In this document: positions 8,303 to 16,367 of the stretch, piece after piece
How positions within the stretch are numbered: the stretch's first letter is position 1
Layout of the letters: each line of letters begins with the position of its first letter
NCBI GenBank assembly: GCA_022842625.1
Contig: JALHPG010000010.1
Span: 1 to 53,732 of the forward strand
DNA length: 53,732 nucleotides
DNA from: Bacteroidia bacterium
Lineage (GTDB): Bacteria; Bacteroidota; Bacteroidia; B-17B0; Aurantibacillaceae
Direction of reading: 5' to 3'
Made by a program: the position numbers and the translations under genes
The notes under the pieces: model-generated
The model's database searches: none
Told to the model about the DNA's origin: nothing
Seen by the model: the letters and a program-made list of their open reading frames with translations, nothing else

Positions 8303-9878
8303 CTAGGCCGGTCTTATCTTCTAAATTAGATAAGACCGGCTTTTTTATTTCCCCTGAATCATTTGATAATTGCGAAGTTAGCTCAATGACCGAATTTATT
8401 TTCTCGGTTCGATAATGCTCTATTTTCACGTCATAGACTACTCCTTGCGGAAACAGCGTATTTTGAAACGTTTGTTTTTGGTAGTAATCTCCACAAGCCC
8501 ACGCTGACGGGAGATTACAGGCTAATCTCGATGTAAAATCAATCAATTCTTTAGGGTTCGATAATTTTTGGTCGAGCTTTTCGTAAGCCTTCACCAAGTC
8601 CTCTTTTTGCTTGGCAAAAATCACCGAAAATTCTTGGTAAATATCAAAGGCTACCTTGCCAATGGCGTGGTTCTTTCTTAAAGTAAAGTACTCTTCTTCT
8701 ATCGCATTAATTTGCAAGGAAAGGGCTTTTTTCTCGCTTGTGTTCGCTTCTGTGCAGAAATCCCACACATAGTGCAAATGAGCTTTTAATGGCTCCGTGT
8801 GGAGCGTTTCTACCGAATATTTCTTTAAGAATTCTTGGAATTTATCGTGCATGATTTTCACACTTCGGTTTATACCAATTCCAATCTTGTTTACCTTATA
8901 ATAATAAAGCCCTTTCTTTTTTACGATATACCCTGTATAAGGATAACCTGTGTCCGCATCTTTTACAAAGACTTTCAATGGTAGGTTATCATTGGCTTTG
9001 TTGACCTTAAATCCGGAAGTAGTTTTTAATTCGTTTGCTTTTAAAAATAACTCCTCGCTGATTAATGCAGGGTGCTTGCCTTTTACCAATTCTCCGTTCA
9101 GTAAATTGTGCGACATCTTTCCGCAGTAAAACGGATTCTTAAAAATTTCAGCCAGCGTTTGTTTGGGAACTGTTAGTCCTCGCACTTTTAATCGCTCAAT
9201 GATTTGTTCTATCGTCATCCCGATAGCTCGGTATTCAAAGGCTTCTTTGATTAGCCCTCCTTTTTCATTAATGATAATGGTTTGCGTTGGTGCACCTTTT
9301 ACAAATTCATAACCGGTAGGTGCGTTGCCAATCCATTCTCCTCTCAATAATTTTTCACGCATCCCATCAATGGTTTTTTGTCTGCGTAAATCATTATCAT
9401 ATTTACTAAAGATGAACTGAATGTTTTGTTGCAATGCTCCTGCATGTGAGTTGGTATCTATTGGCTGAGTAACCGCCATAATATTGATGCCCACTTTCTT
9501 TAACTCACCCGCTATATAAATTGCACTATCTCCTGTTCTGCTAAAGCGGTCTAAACTATACACCAAGATGTAGCTAATTTTCTCTTTGCTTGCTTTTACA
9601 AACTTGAGCATACGATTAAATTCCTTTCGCTCATCACTCTTGGCACTTTCATAAGTTCCACCAAAGTAGCCTTTAATCACAAGACTATTTTTTCTAGCGT
9701 AATCATCGCAGTATTTTTTCTGCCACTCTAAACTTTGGTTCGTATCCATTTGCTCTTTGGAACTTACCCTTGTATAGATCACACAATTTTGAACGCCTGT
9801 TTCTTTTGCCTCGGTGTTTTTCCCTTTAGCAAATTTTTTAAGCAGCGTCTCGTTGTTCAGAGAATTCTTCTCCTTCAT
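8268..9878 (-). CDS. large serine recombinase / integrase of the island
   Basis: 536 residues. The N-terminal resolvase catalytic domain (about 30-175) shows YTRVSSKEQ with the expected nucleophile Ser39, YSLDRFSR (about 107-114) with the catalytic arginines, and KYDNDLRRQKTIDGMREKL. The recombinase DNA-binding domain (about 185-290) contains FKNPFYCGKMSHNLLNGELVKGKHPALIS, and a coiled-coil-rich C-terminus follows. Such enzymes integrate or excise elements through a Ser-DNA link. The start at 9878 has a strong AAAGGAGG 5 nt upstream (9884-9891) inside the preceding gene, which it overlaps by 41 bp, so translation is probably coupled. The last residues (LVPPVGLEPTQP) are encoded by the tRNA gene and its terminator; the free circular form would have a different C-terminus. 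Confidence 0.92.
   Translation of the reverse strand: MKEKNSLNNETLLKKFAKGKNTEAKETGVQNCVIYTRVSSKEQMDTNQSLEWQKKYCDDYARKNSLVIKGYFGGTYESAKSDERKEFNRMLKFVKASKEKISYILVYSLDRFSRTGDSAIYIAGELKKVGINIMAVTQPIDTNSHAGALQQNIQFIFSKYDNDLRRQKTIDGMREKLLRGEWIGNAPTGYEFVKGAPTQTIIINEKGGLIKEAFEYRAIGMTIEQIIERLKVRGLTVPKQTLAEIFKNPFYCGKMSHNLLNGELVKGKHPALISEELFLKANELKTTSGFKVNKANDNLPLKVFVKDADTGYPYTGYIVKKKGLYYYKVNKIGIGINRSVKIMHDKFQEFLKKYSVETLHTEPLKAHLHYVWDFCTEANTSEKKALSLQINAIEEEYFTLRKNHAIGKVAFDIYQEFSVIFAKQKEDLVKAYEKLDQKLSNPKELIDFTSRLACNLPSAWACGDYYQKQTFQNTLFPQGVVYDVKIEHYRTEKINSVIELTSQLSNDSGEIKKPVLSNLEDKTGLVPPVGLEPTQP
8307..8346 (+). terminator. terminator after tRNA-Leu (island-side copy)
   Basis: A 13-bp perfect stem, GCCGGTCTTATCT / AGATAAGACCGGC, followed by TTTTTT. 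It sits 4 bp past the tRNA and lies inside the recombinase reading frame on the other strand, encoding part of its C-terminal tail. Confidence 0.85.
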
Positions 9879-10077
9879 GGTTGCCTCCTTTCAATTGTTT
9901 TATTTTTGACTGACTATGTTTTTGTTTCATGTATAACTCATAAAATAGCATGGATAATTTCTCCAATGATTTTATAGTTGCCTGTGCTTCTTCATCTGTG
10001 TACTTTTCAAAGCCTTTGTATGACCTCAGTTCGGCTATGGTCATTCTTCTCAATATTTTCTCTTTCTTCTCCGACAT
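9838..10077 (-). CDS. small recombinase-partner protein, hypothetical
   Basis: 79 residues, soluble and helical, with the core LRSYKGFEKYTDEEAQATIK followed by LEKLSMLFYELY. No named domain is recognised. A clear paralogue (66 residues) lies at 35507-35707 near the other end of the island, sharing the IDELKSYPGFENYTDE-type core. It has a Shine-Dalgarno (AAGGGAGG, 10081-10088), begins 12 bp after the MerR-like gene and overlaps the recombinase start, so the three form one operon. Its place suggests an accessory or directionality role for the recombinase, but this is inference only. Confidence 0.7.
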   Translation of the reverse strand: MSEKKEKILRRMTIAELRSYKGFEKYTDEEAQATIKSLEKLSMLFYELYMKQKHSQSKIKQLKGGNHEGEEFSEQRDAA

Positions 10078-10089
10078 ACGCCTCCCTTC

Positions 10090-11061
10090 TTATTCCTGAT
10101 TCTTAACTTTAATGAACTTGTATTTACGTTTTGCTCCGGGACGATTATTCTCAATCATAATCGTAGTGGGTTCATCTTGACGAATGCGGATTTCTTTTCC
10201 TTTCTTATCAATCAAAATAAAATCCTTGTACTCTTTTTCTAAAAAGATTTGCATCACTTCCTGAAGTGTCGATTTTGATTTAGCAATTTCAATGGGCTCT
10301 TCTTTTTTCGATTTAAAGAACACATGAATCTTTTGAAAATCTCCTTCCATCACATAGTACAATAAATTAGCTTCTTGCTTGGTGTATAAAAACAATCCAC
10401 TGAAATACTCAACTAAGTAGTCTTCTAAAATGTAAGCATAAACAATGTTGGTGATGTTGATTCTTATTTGAGAATTGAATTCAATTTTGTGTAAGATTTC
10501 TTTTGGGTACAAATGTTCGTTGGATTTTAAAAAGGGAATCCACTCACCATCTTTAAAAAGAATAATTGATACAGACTCTCTTGTAGCAATTGCTTCTGCT
10601 ATCAAAATGTGTAGGAAATGAAAATTGAATCCTTCCAAATTAAAGTCTTCATTATTATAGCCACCGGATTTTAAGAACTCAATAAACTCTGCTTTGTCTT
10701 CTCCCTCATAATTTTCTAGCTTACTTATATTTTTCGCCATGTTATCATAGAGTTCTTTCATGGGAACATTCTCAAAAATATCATCAGCTATTTTTTTAAT
10801 GGCTTCAATACTCACTCCAAACGAGCGCAATTCATCTACTACTTTGATCCAAATAAAATCGGTAAAGCTGAACTTACGATTGTGTTCTTTATTTTCTCTT
10901 CCAAAACGTATAATGCCTTTTTCATCCCAGTGATTAATTACCCTATAATTAATACCTGTATCTTTTGCACTTAAGCGTTCTTCATTAATTACCTCATACA
11001 ACTCAGCCAGCTTATCAAAGCTGCGTGTATCTACAAACTCATCTAATTTTAATGAAAACAT
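10090..11061 (-). CDS. MerR-like HTH regulator with a large unknown C-terminal region
   Basis: 323 residues. Residues about 38-95 look like a MerR winged helix-turn-helix: NYRVINHWDEKGII, then KFSFTDFIWIKVVDELRSFGVSIEAIKKIADDI. The remaining 200 residues have no known motif (for example ILFKDGEWIPFL and a basic tail PGAKRKYKFIKVKNQE) and could sense a ligand or contact DNA. It is the first gene of the recombinase operon and has a strong GAAGGAGG 5 nt before its ATG, unusual for Bacteroidota. The 11-bp-phased repeat array at 11317-11404 lies upstream and is a plausible binding site. It may control excision or island gene expression. Confidence 0.75.
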   Translation of the reverse strand: MFSLKLDEFVDTRSFDKLAELYEVINEERLSAKDTGINYRVINHWDEKGIIRFGRENKEHNRKFSFTDFIWIKVVDELRSFGVSIEAIKKIADDIFENVPMKELYDNMAKNISKLENYEGEDKAEFIEFLKSGGYNNEDFNLEGFNFHFLHILIAEAIATRESVSIILFKDGEWIPFLKSNEHLYPKEILHKIEFNSQIRINITNIVYAYILEDYLVEYFSGLFLYTKQEANLLYYVMEGDFQKIHVFFKSKKEEPIEIAKSKSTLQEVMQIFLEKEYKDFILIDKKGKEIRIRQDEPTTIMIENNRPGAKRKYKFIKVKNQE

Positions 11062-11110
11062 CTTTTCCTCCTTCTTTTTTAGTTAAACTGTTATCGTATT
11101 TTATTATACA

Positions 11111-11142
11111 CAAATGTAAGACAATTAAAACCTATTTTCCAA
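11111..11142 (-). promoter_or_regulatory. candidate promoter of the MerR-recombinase operon
   Basis: On the minus strand TACATTTG (11118-11111) fits the -7 consensus TAnnTTTG, and a TTG (11142-11140) lies 21 bp upstream, slightly longer than the usual spacing. It is about 50 bp before the MerR-like start codon. Confidence 0.45.
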
Positions 11143-11316
11143 GTCAAAAATCGTAAATAATCGACCATAAAAGCTAAAGTTGCTAAAATCAGGCAGTTAA
11201 ATAATTACATTGAAAATCAATATAATATGATAATAAAAGTAAAGAAATGACCACGGGAGGATAAAAAAAGGTCAGGAACTATTGCGGGATTAATTGGGGA
11301 TGACTACATTTGTATT

Positions 11317-11404
11317 AAGAACAGTATAAGAACGAATTAAGAACACTATAAGACAAACATAAGAACTCTGTTAACCGAAATAAAGAACTCTATGAGAACG
11401 GATT
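11317..11404. repeat. 11-bp-phased AAGAAC repeat array
   Basis: AAGAAC or a one-base variant begins at 11317, 11328, 11339, 11350 (AAGAC), 11361, 11383 and 11394 (GAGAAC), every interval being 11 or 22 bp; the unit expected at 11372 is degenerate. A typical unit is AAGAACACTAT. Spacing near one helical turn puts every copy on the same DNA face, as in operators or iterons bound by cooperative proteins. The array lies in the 411-bp gap between the divergent MerR-like gene and the coiled-coil/winged-helix gene. The gap otherwise holds only the MerR promoter and no convincing small gene. Confidence 0.8.
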
Positions 11405-11472
11405 GTGGAGTGGTTGTGTTTGCATTATTAAAGAGCGTTTTTGATTCAAATAACAGCTAATTTGATAGTGAA

Positions 11473-11988
11473 ATGAAGGAATTATTGATGAATTACTTAA
11501 ACCAAGTGGTGTTGGAACAACTCAGCAAAGCTGAATTGATTAAAAAAGTAATGGAATTTCAGGAGCGTGATAAGGAATTGATGGATAAGCTCACGGATTT
11601 TTATAATTCAAAGCGTGAAGCAGATAAAAACCACAAAGAAGATTTAAAACAATACAAGAAACGTATTGAAGAACTCATTAAAGAGATGTCTTTATACCAA
11701 GTTGAAGCGGAACACTACAAGCGTATTGCTGATTTAAAGCTTGGCAACTCCTACAACTTAAATGCTACTTGGATTGATAAGATTGTTTATGTTTTAAAAG
11801 AAGCCGGAAGGCCTTTACGATCATCTGAAATTATTGAAGTTTTAAAACGTAACGATATAAAGTTCCGGGTGCTGACGGATCATCAAAAAGGCTTATCGGC
11901 ACACTTGACCAAAGCTATGAAATACGGAAGGATAATTGGCTCCAAACAGAAAGGACAGAACGGTTATATCTTCTCTTTACCGGAATAA
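11473..11988 (+). CDS. coiled-coil protein with C-terminal winged-helix (HARE-HTH-like) domain
   Basis: 171 residues. Residues about 15-90 form a charged coiled coil (LIKKVMEFQERDKELMDKL...YKKRIEELIKEMSLYQVEAE). Residues about 100-170 resemble a winged helix of the HARE-HTH/restriction-associated type: VLKEAGRPLRSSEIIEVLKR, then LSAHLTKAMKYGRIIGSKQK and a wing ending NGYIFSLPE. Such domains bind DNA and often occur in restriction or chromatin proteins. The protein is probably a dimeric DNA-binding accessory factor of the island. It is divergent from the recombinase operon and immediately downstream of the 11-bp repeat array, which it could also bind. Confidence 0.7.
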   Translation: MKELLMNYLNQVVLEQLSKAELIKKVMEFQERDKELMDKLTDFYNSKREADKNHKEDLKQYKKRIEELIKEMSLYQVEAEHYKRIADLKLGNSYNLNATWIDKIVYVLKEAGRPLRSSEIIEVLKRNDIKFRVLTDHQKGLSAHLTKAMKYGRIIGSKQKGQNGYIFSLPE

Positions 11989-12042
11989 TATCGAAGTGGG
12001 AAATAAAACTTAGATTGAATTTTGTTGCAAAAATTTAATATT

Positions 12043-12261
12043 ATGAAACAAAACGAATCTAACACGCCTAAAGTACAGCTAAAGGCGTATTCCTTTAAGG
12101 AAGTTGCAGTATTGTATGAAGTGAGCCCGAGAACACTTCATACATGGTTATCTCCATTTAAAAATGAAATCGGTCAAAAAATTGGTTGGTATTATACGCC
12201 CAAACAAATGAAGATAATTTTTGAAAAACTTGGTCTTCCTGATTCATTCGATCTGAATTAG
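12043..12261 (+). CDS. small HTH DNA-binding protein (paralogue A)
   Basis: Start placed at the ATG 12043 (a TTG at 12022 is in frame but unsupported), giving 72 residues. Residues about 18-66 form a helix-turn-helix (SFKEVAVLYEVSPRTLHTWL) followed by GQKIGWYYTPKQMKIIFEKLG, a MerR/Xis-like layout. It is closely related to the convergent gene at 12317-12544, sharing the IG(Q/K)(K/R)(I/V)G.YY..KQ...IFE..G pattern. It may be an excisionase-like or regulatory protein of the element. The two genes share one perfect palindromic terminator. Confidence 0.72.
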   Translation: MKQNESNTPKVQLKAYSFKEVAVLYEVSPRTLHTWLSPFKNEIGQKIGWYYTPKQMKIIFEKLGLPDSFDLN

Positions 12262-12270
12262 ATGATCATA

Positions 12271-12308
12271 AAACAAACGGCAATATTTTAAAATATTGCC
12301 GTTTGTTT
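12271..12308. terminator. 38-bp perfect palindrome, bidirectional terminator
   Basis: Two 19-nt arms (AAACAAACGGCAATATTTT and its exact complement) with no spacer separate the stops of the two convergent HTH paralogues. A/T runs at the arm ends on both strands fit termination in both directions. Confidence 0.8.
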
Positions 12309-12316
12309 CAAGTTAG

Positions 12317-12544
12317 TTAAAATTGAATTTTACTTCTATCGGTTATTTCAAGATCGTAGGGCACTCCGAAATGCTCAAATATTATTTCTACTTGTTTAAT
12401 TGAATAGTACTGCCCAACTCTTTTGCCAATTTTATCCTTTATAGATGTGAGCCACCGATTTAACGTAGGATGGCTTACCGTGTAAATTATCGATAACTCA
12501 CTTGGCATGTAGGGTTTTACTCTAATTGCATTTTCTGTTTTCAT
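12317..12544 (-). CDS. small HTH DNA-binding protein (paralogue B)
   Basis: Start taken at the ATG whose first base is 12544 rather than an in-frame TTG at 12577, giving 75 residues. It shows the same fold as paralogue A: MPSELSIIYTVSHPTLNRWL, then KIGKRVGQYYSIKQVEIIFE and GVPYDL. An inverted duplication of a single-gene unit would explain the arrangement. A role in element regulation or as a recombination directionality factor is plausible but not shown. The 277 bp upstream to 12821 carry the GTGCAGAAARTTGCA direct repeats and no gene. Confidence 0.72.
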   Translation of the reverse strand: MKTENAIRVKPYMPSELSIIYTVSHPTLNRWLTSIKDKIGKRVGQYYSIKQVEIIFEHFGVPYDLEITDRSKIQF

Positions 12545-12719
12545 AATTTGTTTTTTTAATTCAAAACAAAATTCCAAAAACCTTCAATACCTAATTCCTA
12601 AAACGTAACAAAACTGAAGCATGTCGCATGTAATTGCAATAAACAGCTACTTTTTTGAAGCTTTTATATCAAAACGTAATCTTTATGAATTAATTTCTCA
12701 ACAAAATTCTTAAAGAAAA

Positions 12720-12764
12720 GTGCAGAAAGTTGCAATTTAAAGCAGTATAGTGCAGAAAATTGCA
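12720..12764. repeat. 15-bp direct repeats GTGCAGAAARTTGCA
   Basis: GTGCAGAAAGTTGCA at 12720-12734 and GTGCAGAAAATTGCA at 12750-12764 are offset by exactly 30 bp, with a further GCAG between them (12742). They lie just upstream of the 110-residue orphan gene and could be operators or recombinase/excisionase arm sites. Confidence 0.6.
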
Positions 12765-12821
12765 GAAGTCGGAAATGGGTTGTGTAGTCCGTTATAGTTT
12801 TGCTCTCAGAAATCATAAGAG

Positions 12822-13154
12822 ATGGAAGCACTAATTAAAATACATCCTGAAGCAATTAAATCGTTGGTTAATTTATCTTGGGAATATGCAAATAACAATC
12901 TGTTCGAAAAGTGTTTGTTGTGTGATGATGAAAAGGAATATATAAAAGACTGCATAAAGCAATATTACTGGGCTATTCCTGCTGATAAATTCTGCGAAAT
13001 TTCCGGACAATACTTTGATGCTTTTTGTGCCAAAGTTCTTCATGCGAAAGCATATTTTGATAAGGGCGAAGATTGGAATATGATTGATCCTGCTTATGGA
13101 TTCCTATTAAGATTTGAATTAGGATCAAGCTGTTTGCTAGTAAAAGAAATTTAA
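12822..13154 (+). CDS. hypothetical cytoplasmic protein, 110 residues
   Basis: I do not recognise this gene. The protein is acidic and helical with no signal peptide or TM segment. It has a CLLCDDEKEYIKDC stretch (about 35-48) with three cysteines, then YYWAIPADKFCEISGQYFDAFCAK, and an aromatic-rich end. Cys36, Cys39, Cys48 and others could bind metal, but spacing gives no known zinc motif. It is preceded by the 15-bp direct repeats and followed by a clear terminator, so it is a stand-alone unit between the element backbone and the defence operon. It could be a regulator or anti-defence/immunity factor; function unknown. Confidence 0.6.
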   Translation: MEALIKIHPEAIKSLVNLSWEYANNNLFEKCLLCDDEKEYIKDCIKQYYWAIPADKFCEISGQYFDAFCAKVLHAKAYFDKGEDWNMIDPAYGFLLRFELGSSCLLVKEI

Positions 13155-13229
13155 AAAAAACTGTTCTTCGAGGTTAAATAGAGGGATGTGAAGGTTGATA
13201 TGTGATGCTGAGTGGGAAGAAGAACCAAG

Positions 13230-13262
13230 GGCTGAGAATGATTATTTCTCAGCCTTTTTTAA
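13230..13262 (+). terminator. intrinsic terminator
   Basis: GGCTGAGAA / TTCTCAGCC (9-bp stem, 7-nt loop) followed by TTTTTT, about 75 bp after the stop of the 110-residue gene. Confidence 0.85.
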
Positions 13263-13264
13263 AT

Positions 13265-13331
13265 AAATATGTTAATCCAATCAACATTAAATAAGAACAT
13301 GTTGATTTATTTGATTTTTTTCAACATATTT
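13265..13331. repeat. nested inverted repeats downstream of the defence operon
   Basis: Outer arms AAATATGTT (13265-13273) and AACATATTT (13323-13331) enclose inner arms ATCAACAT (13280-13287) and ATGTTGAT (13299-13306). The structure lies just past the stop of the last operon gene (13370) and may help terminate it or protect the transcript end. Confidence 0.5.
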
Positions 13332-13369
13332 ACTCTAAACCATAAAGTTTAATGATTTAACACTGGTAA

Positions 13370-16354
13370 TTATTCCCCACAAAATATCTTCAAATCAGCT
13401 CCTATGGAAGAAACTGAAGCCCAAGTAGAGCGAAGAAGGTAAACCAATTGCAATACTTCAGGTTTTAAATTCGATATATTTTTTGCAAGCTCCTTTTCTA
13501 GCTCTTTTTTTGATAGGGTCTTACCTGTTACAATAATAACTTGCTTTTTTGTTTCTGGATTAGAGATCATTTTTTGATAAAGGGAAATAAAGTCAGTCGC
13601 ATTTTTTGATCCTTTTAAAATACGCTTTGGCACAGTTCCAATTTTCTTGTGACGCCAACTGCCATCCCATTTCGTTATCTTTTTAGATAAAGGCTTATCG
13701 TTGAAAGGCGAAAGCATATCAAGATTTTTTACTGCTTGGCCACATACTTCTTGAAATGCACTAGCAGATACTTTAGAATCGCCCCCTTTGGCATGTATTA
13801 GCACTATTAGTTTTTCCTTTTCCTTTATTCCGATAAAATCTGCGCTTTCATCATTCAAATCATCACAAACTAAATAGTCAAAATCCAAGTGCTTTTTAAT
13901 AGCTGCTTTATCTAAATAGCCTTCTCCTCCTCTTTCAATTAAACCAAACAATGTATTTTTATTCCACGTGGTTTTAAGTGCCTTTAATTTTGTACCTCCT
14001 TTTTCTGACTTTATATTTCCCAAATCTTTAATAGGGATTAGTAATTTTACTATATCCAAATCATTACTTCTAGCACTCAAATTAATTTTTGGCGAATAAA
14101 AGTGCCCGTTCACGTAGAATGCTTCACATTTATCCGTTATTATACGAAATAATTGCTTTTTGTTTACATAGCTGATGATACTCTCTTTGGTGCTTTTCTC
14201 GGTAATAGAATTCGCGAGCTCATCTGACTCAATAATAAATATATTCCTCCTTGAGTCAAATTTTACTGAACAATCAAACTCTTTCATTTTATCGGACACA
14301 GAAATCGAAAGCTTAAACTGTCCCATATTAACTTCACTTGCTACATCTATAAATTCGAATTTATACCGGTCGTTGTACCTGAAATTGTCATAGTCATCAG
14401 GTACTATATCAATAAGGATATTAACAACTTCAAGACTCGTAGGTGTTGGAATAATTTGAGCAAACCTTGATAAATAGGGCAAAGTAAAGGATTTTGCTAA
14501 ATTAATTTCTGAATGAATGGATTTTAGCCAATCCCAATATTGTTCATAAGGAAGGTAATCGCCTAAATAATCTGATATTTTTGGCCTTGACAAACCAACA
14601 TATCTTCTGTTAAGACGACTATTTGAATTTACTATAGCCTCGGTATAAGTAGCTACGAAACTATGATCATTTAATGAAACAGAAGAATCTTCAACAGAAT
14701 AAGCTGAGACGAGTTTCGTTTTAACCACATGTTTTCCAATATCGGAATTAATAGTATTTAAACGAGTTAACCTTTCTTTTTTTGATAATGAGTTTAAAAG
14801 TAATTGTTGATTAGGTTCACTCAACACTTCATCCAAGCACTCAGGATAAATACCATCTGAAGAATAATAATAAAGTAAATCATCTATCAAGTGAAAAATA
14901 ATAATCCCAAATTTTGATTCAAGGAAAAATTCTTCGGATAAATAAGGTGAATTATTAAATGATTGCAAAAAAACTAGCGTTCCATTGGAATTAAGGGGTA
15001 ATGATTTTATGATTACTGAATTACTGTCAAGAAGTTGACTTAAAATTAAATCTGAAATATCTTTAAAATGCAATGAACTTTTATTAGTTCTTAGTAATAC
15101 TCGGGTTGGAATAAGAACAGAATTATGATCCAACTTGTTCAATACGCTAATAGCCTTAAATTCGCCATTAAAATAAACCCATTTTATTTTCTCATTTAAT
15201 TGGGTTGTATCAGAAACATCATATAGTTTTTTATATTGGAAAATGTTGTTATCGTACGCCAAATATTTACTCCAAATAGATTGAATTAACTTATTTGAAT
15301 TTGAATAAATTATAGCTTTTTTTGAAGCATTTAAAGATATATTTCTGGTAACTCTTCCAATTTGTTGTATTAAGGATCGATGGTTCCCAAATTCTCCAAG
15401 AATAACAAGAATTAAAAACTTAGGAAAGTCCACCCCTTCAATTAATTTGTTTTGATGAATAACATAGTCATATTTATCAAGCGTGTCGTATTGAGGAACG
15501 TCATTAGTTAGTGAGCTACCTGATGCGAAATTTTCATGAACTCCTAACACCTTCTTTTTTAGTCGTAATAAATTATTTACAACAGCTCTTATATTATCAC
15601 TGGTATTGCATCTGATTAAGACACGCGCATCCTCTGCTCCAAAACTAAGCCTTTCCTTTTCTATTTCAGAAATAAGAGTATCAAAAGATACATTACTTTT
15701 CCAATTGAAAGAATTACTTTTAATTTCAATATCACGAATAACATTTTTTTTAATAGCTTCTTCGTGAGACAAAAAATAGTATTCAGATTTATCTATATTG
15801 AATAATTTTAAATCATTTCTAAACGGAGTGGCGCTAAATAATATAATCTTTTTCTCAAGTGATCTAACTGCCTTGGCCCATGTGGGTGCAGGCTCCTTAT
15901 GCCCTTCATCAAAAATAACAAAATCGACTTCGTTTTTTAAAAAAGCATATTCACTCCCATTTGATTTGTAGCACTCATATAAACTATTTGTTACGCATAT
16001 CCATATAAACGAATTCTTTCCTCTGTTTTTAATTAATGTTGGAAGCTCTGTATTTGTGAATGCTTTTATTTCTTTATCGATAAGTTTTGATTGGTCAATC
16101 GAAATTTTTTTCCAAAATCGATCTTTTATTTCAATTTCAATTTGATTTTTCAGAGCAATAGAAGGAACAACAATAAGAACATTTGCATCCTCTTTTAAAA
16201 TTCTAGTAATAGTGGCAATAATACCTGTTTTTCCAGATCCCGTTGGGAGTTTAAGAAGAAAGCTTTTTTTTGAGGCAGAACTTAAGTACGCTTCCGCCTC
16301 ACTGATAGCGTCTTTCTGATGCACCCATAGATTTATTTTATTATAATCAATCAC
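13370..16354 (-). CDS. SF2 helicase with C-terminal restriction-nuclease-like domain
   Basis: 994 residues, GTG start 13 bp after the methyltransferase C-terminal frame. Superfamily 2 motifs are PTGSGKT (about 37-43, Walker A), FDEGHKEP (Walker B, DEGH), LFSATPFRND (motif III) and QQIGRVTR (motif VI). This matches type III restriction/Res-type helicases. Around residues 800-870, EGYLDKAAIKKHLDFDYLVC, then DESADFIGI and LIVLIHAKGG, resemble a PD-(D/E)xK nuclease core, although the usual E of ExK is His here (IHAK). It probably translocates on and cuts foreign DNA as the last component of the operon. It could instead be an accessory helicase; nuclease activity is inferred from fold pattern only. 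Confidence 0.82.
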   Translation of the reverse strand: MIDYNKINLWVHQKDAISEAEAYLSSASKKSFLLKLPTGSGKTGIIATITRILKEDANVLIVVPSIALKNQIEIEIKDRFWKKISIDQSKLIDKEIKAFTNTELPTLIKNRGKNSFIWICVTNSLYECYKSNGSEYAFLKNEVDFVIFDEGHKEPAPTWAKAVRSLEKKIILFSATPFRNDLKLFNIDKSEYYFLSHEEAIKKNVIRDIEIKSNSFNWKSNVSFDTLISEIEKERLSFGAEDARVLIRCNTSDNIRAVVNNLLRLKKKVLGVHENFASGSSLTNDVPQYDTLDKYDYVIHQNKLIEGVDFPKFLILVILGEFGNHRSLIQQIGRVTRNISLNASKKAIIYSNSNKLIQSIWSKYLAYDNNIFQYKKLYDVSDTTQLNEKIKWVYFNGEFKAISVLNKLDHNSVLIPTRVLLRTNKSSLHFKDISDLILSQLLDSNSVIIKSLPLNSNGTLVFLQSFNNSPYLSEEFFLESKFGIIIFHLIDDLLYYYSSDGIYPECLDEVLSEPNQQLLLNSLSKKERLTRLNTINSDIGKHVVKTKLVSAYSVEDSSVSLNDHSFVATYTEAIVNSNSRLNRRYVGLSRPKISDYLGDYLPYEQYWDWLKSIHSEINLAKSFTLPYLSRFAQIIPTPTSLEVVNILIDIVPDDYDNFRYNDRYKFEFIDVASEVNMGQFKLSISVSDKMKEFDCSVKFDSRRNIFIIESDELANSITEKSTKESIISYVNKKQLFRIITDKCEAFYVNGHFYSPKINLSARSNDLDIVKLLIPIKDLGNIKSEKGGTKLKALKTTWNKNTLFGLIERGGEGYLDKAAIKKHLDFDYLVCDDLNDESADFIGIKEKEKLIVLIHAKGGDSKVSASAFQEVCGQAVKNLDMLSPFNDKPLSKKITKWDGSWRHKKIGTVPKRILKGSKNATDFISLYQKMISNPETKKQVIIVTGKTLSKKELEKELAKNISNLKPEVLQLVYLLRSTWASVSSIGADLKIFCGE

Positions 16355-16367
16355 TTAGTTTTGTTTA

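Noticed and set aside
9219..9231. A third copy of the CCCGATAGCTATCGGG palindrome inside the recombinase gene
   Set aside because: The sequence is CCCGATAGCTCGG, only half of the palindrome, and it encodes normal recombinase residues; treated as chance.
11317..11404. CRISPR-like array
   Set aside because: The units are only 11 bp with no unique spacers; no cas genes are present in the window.
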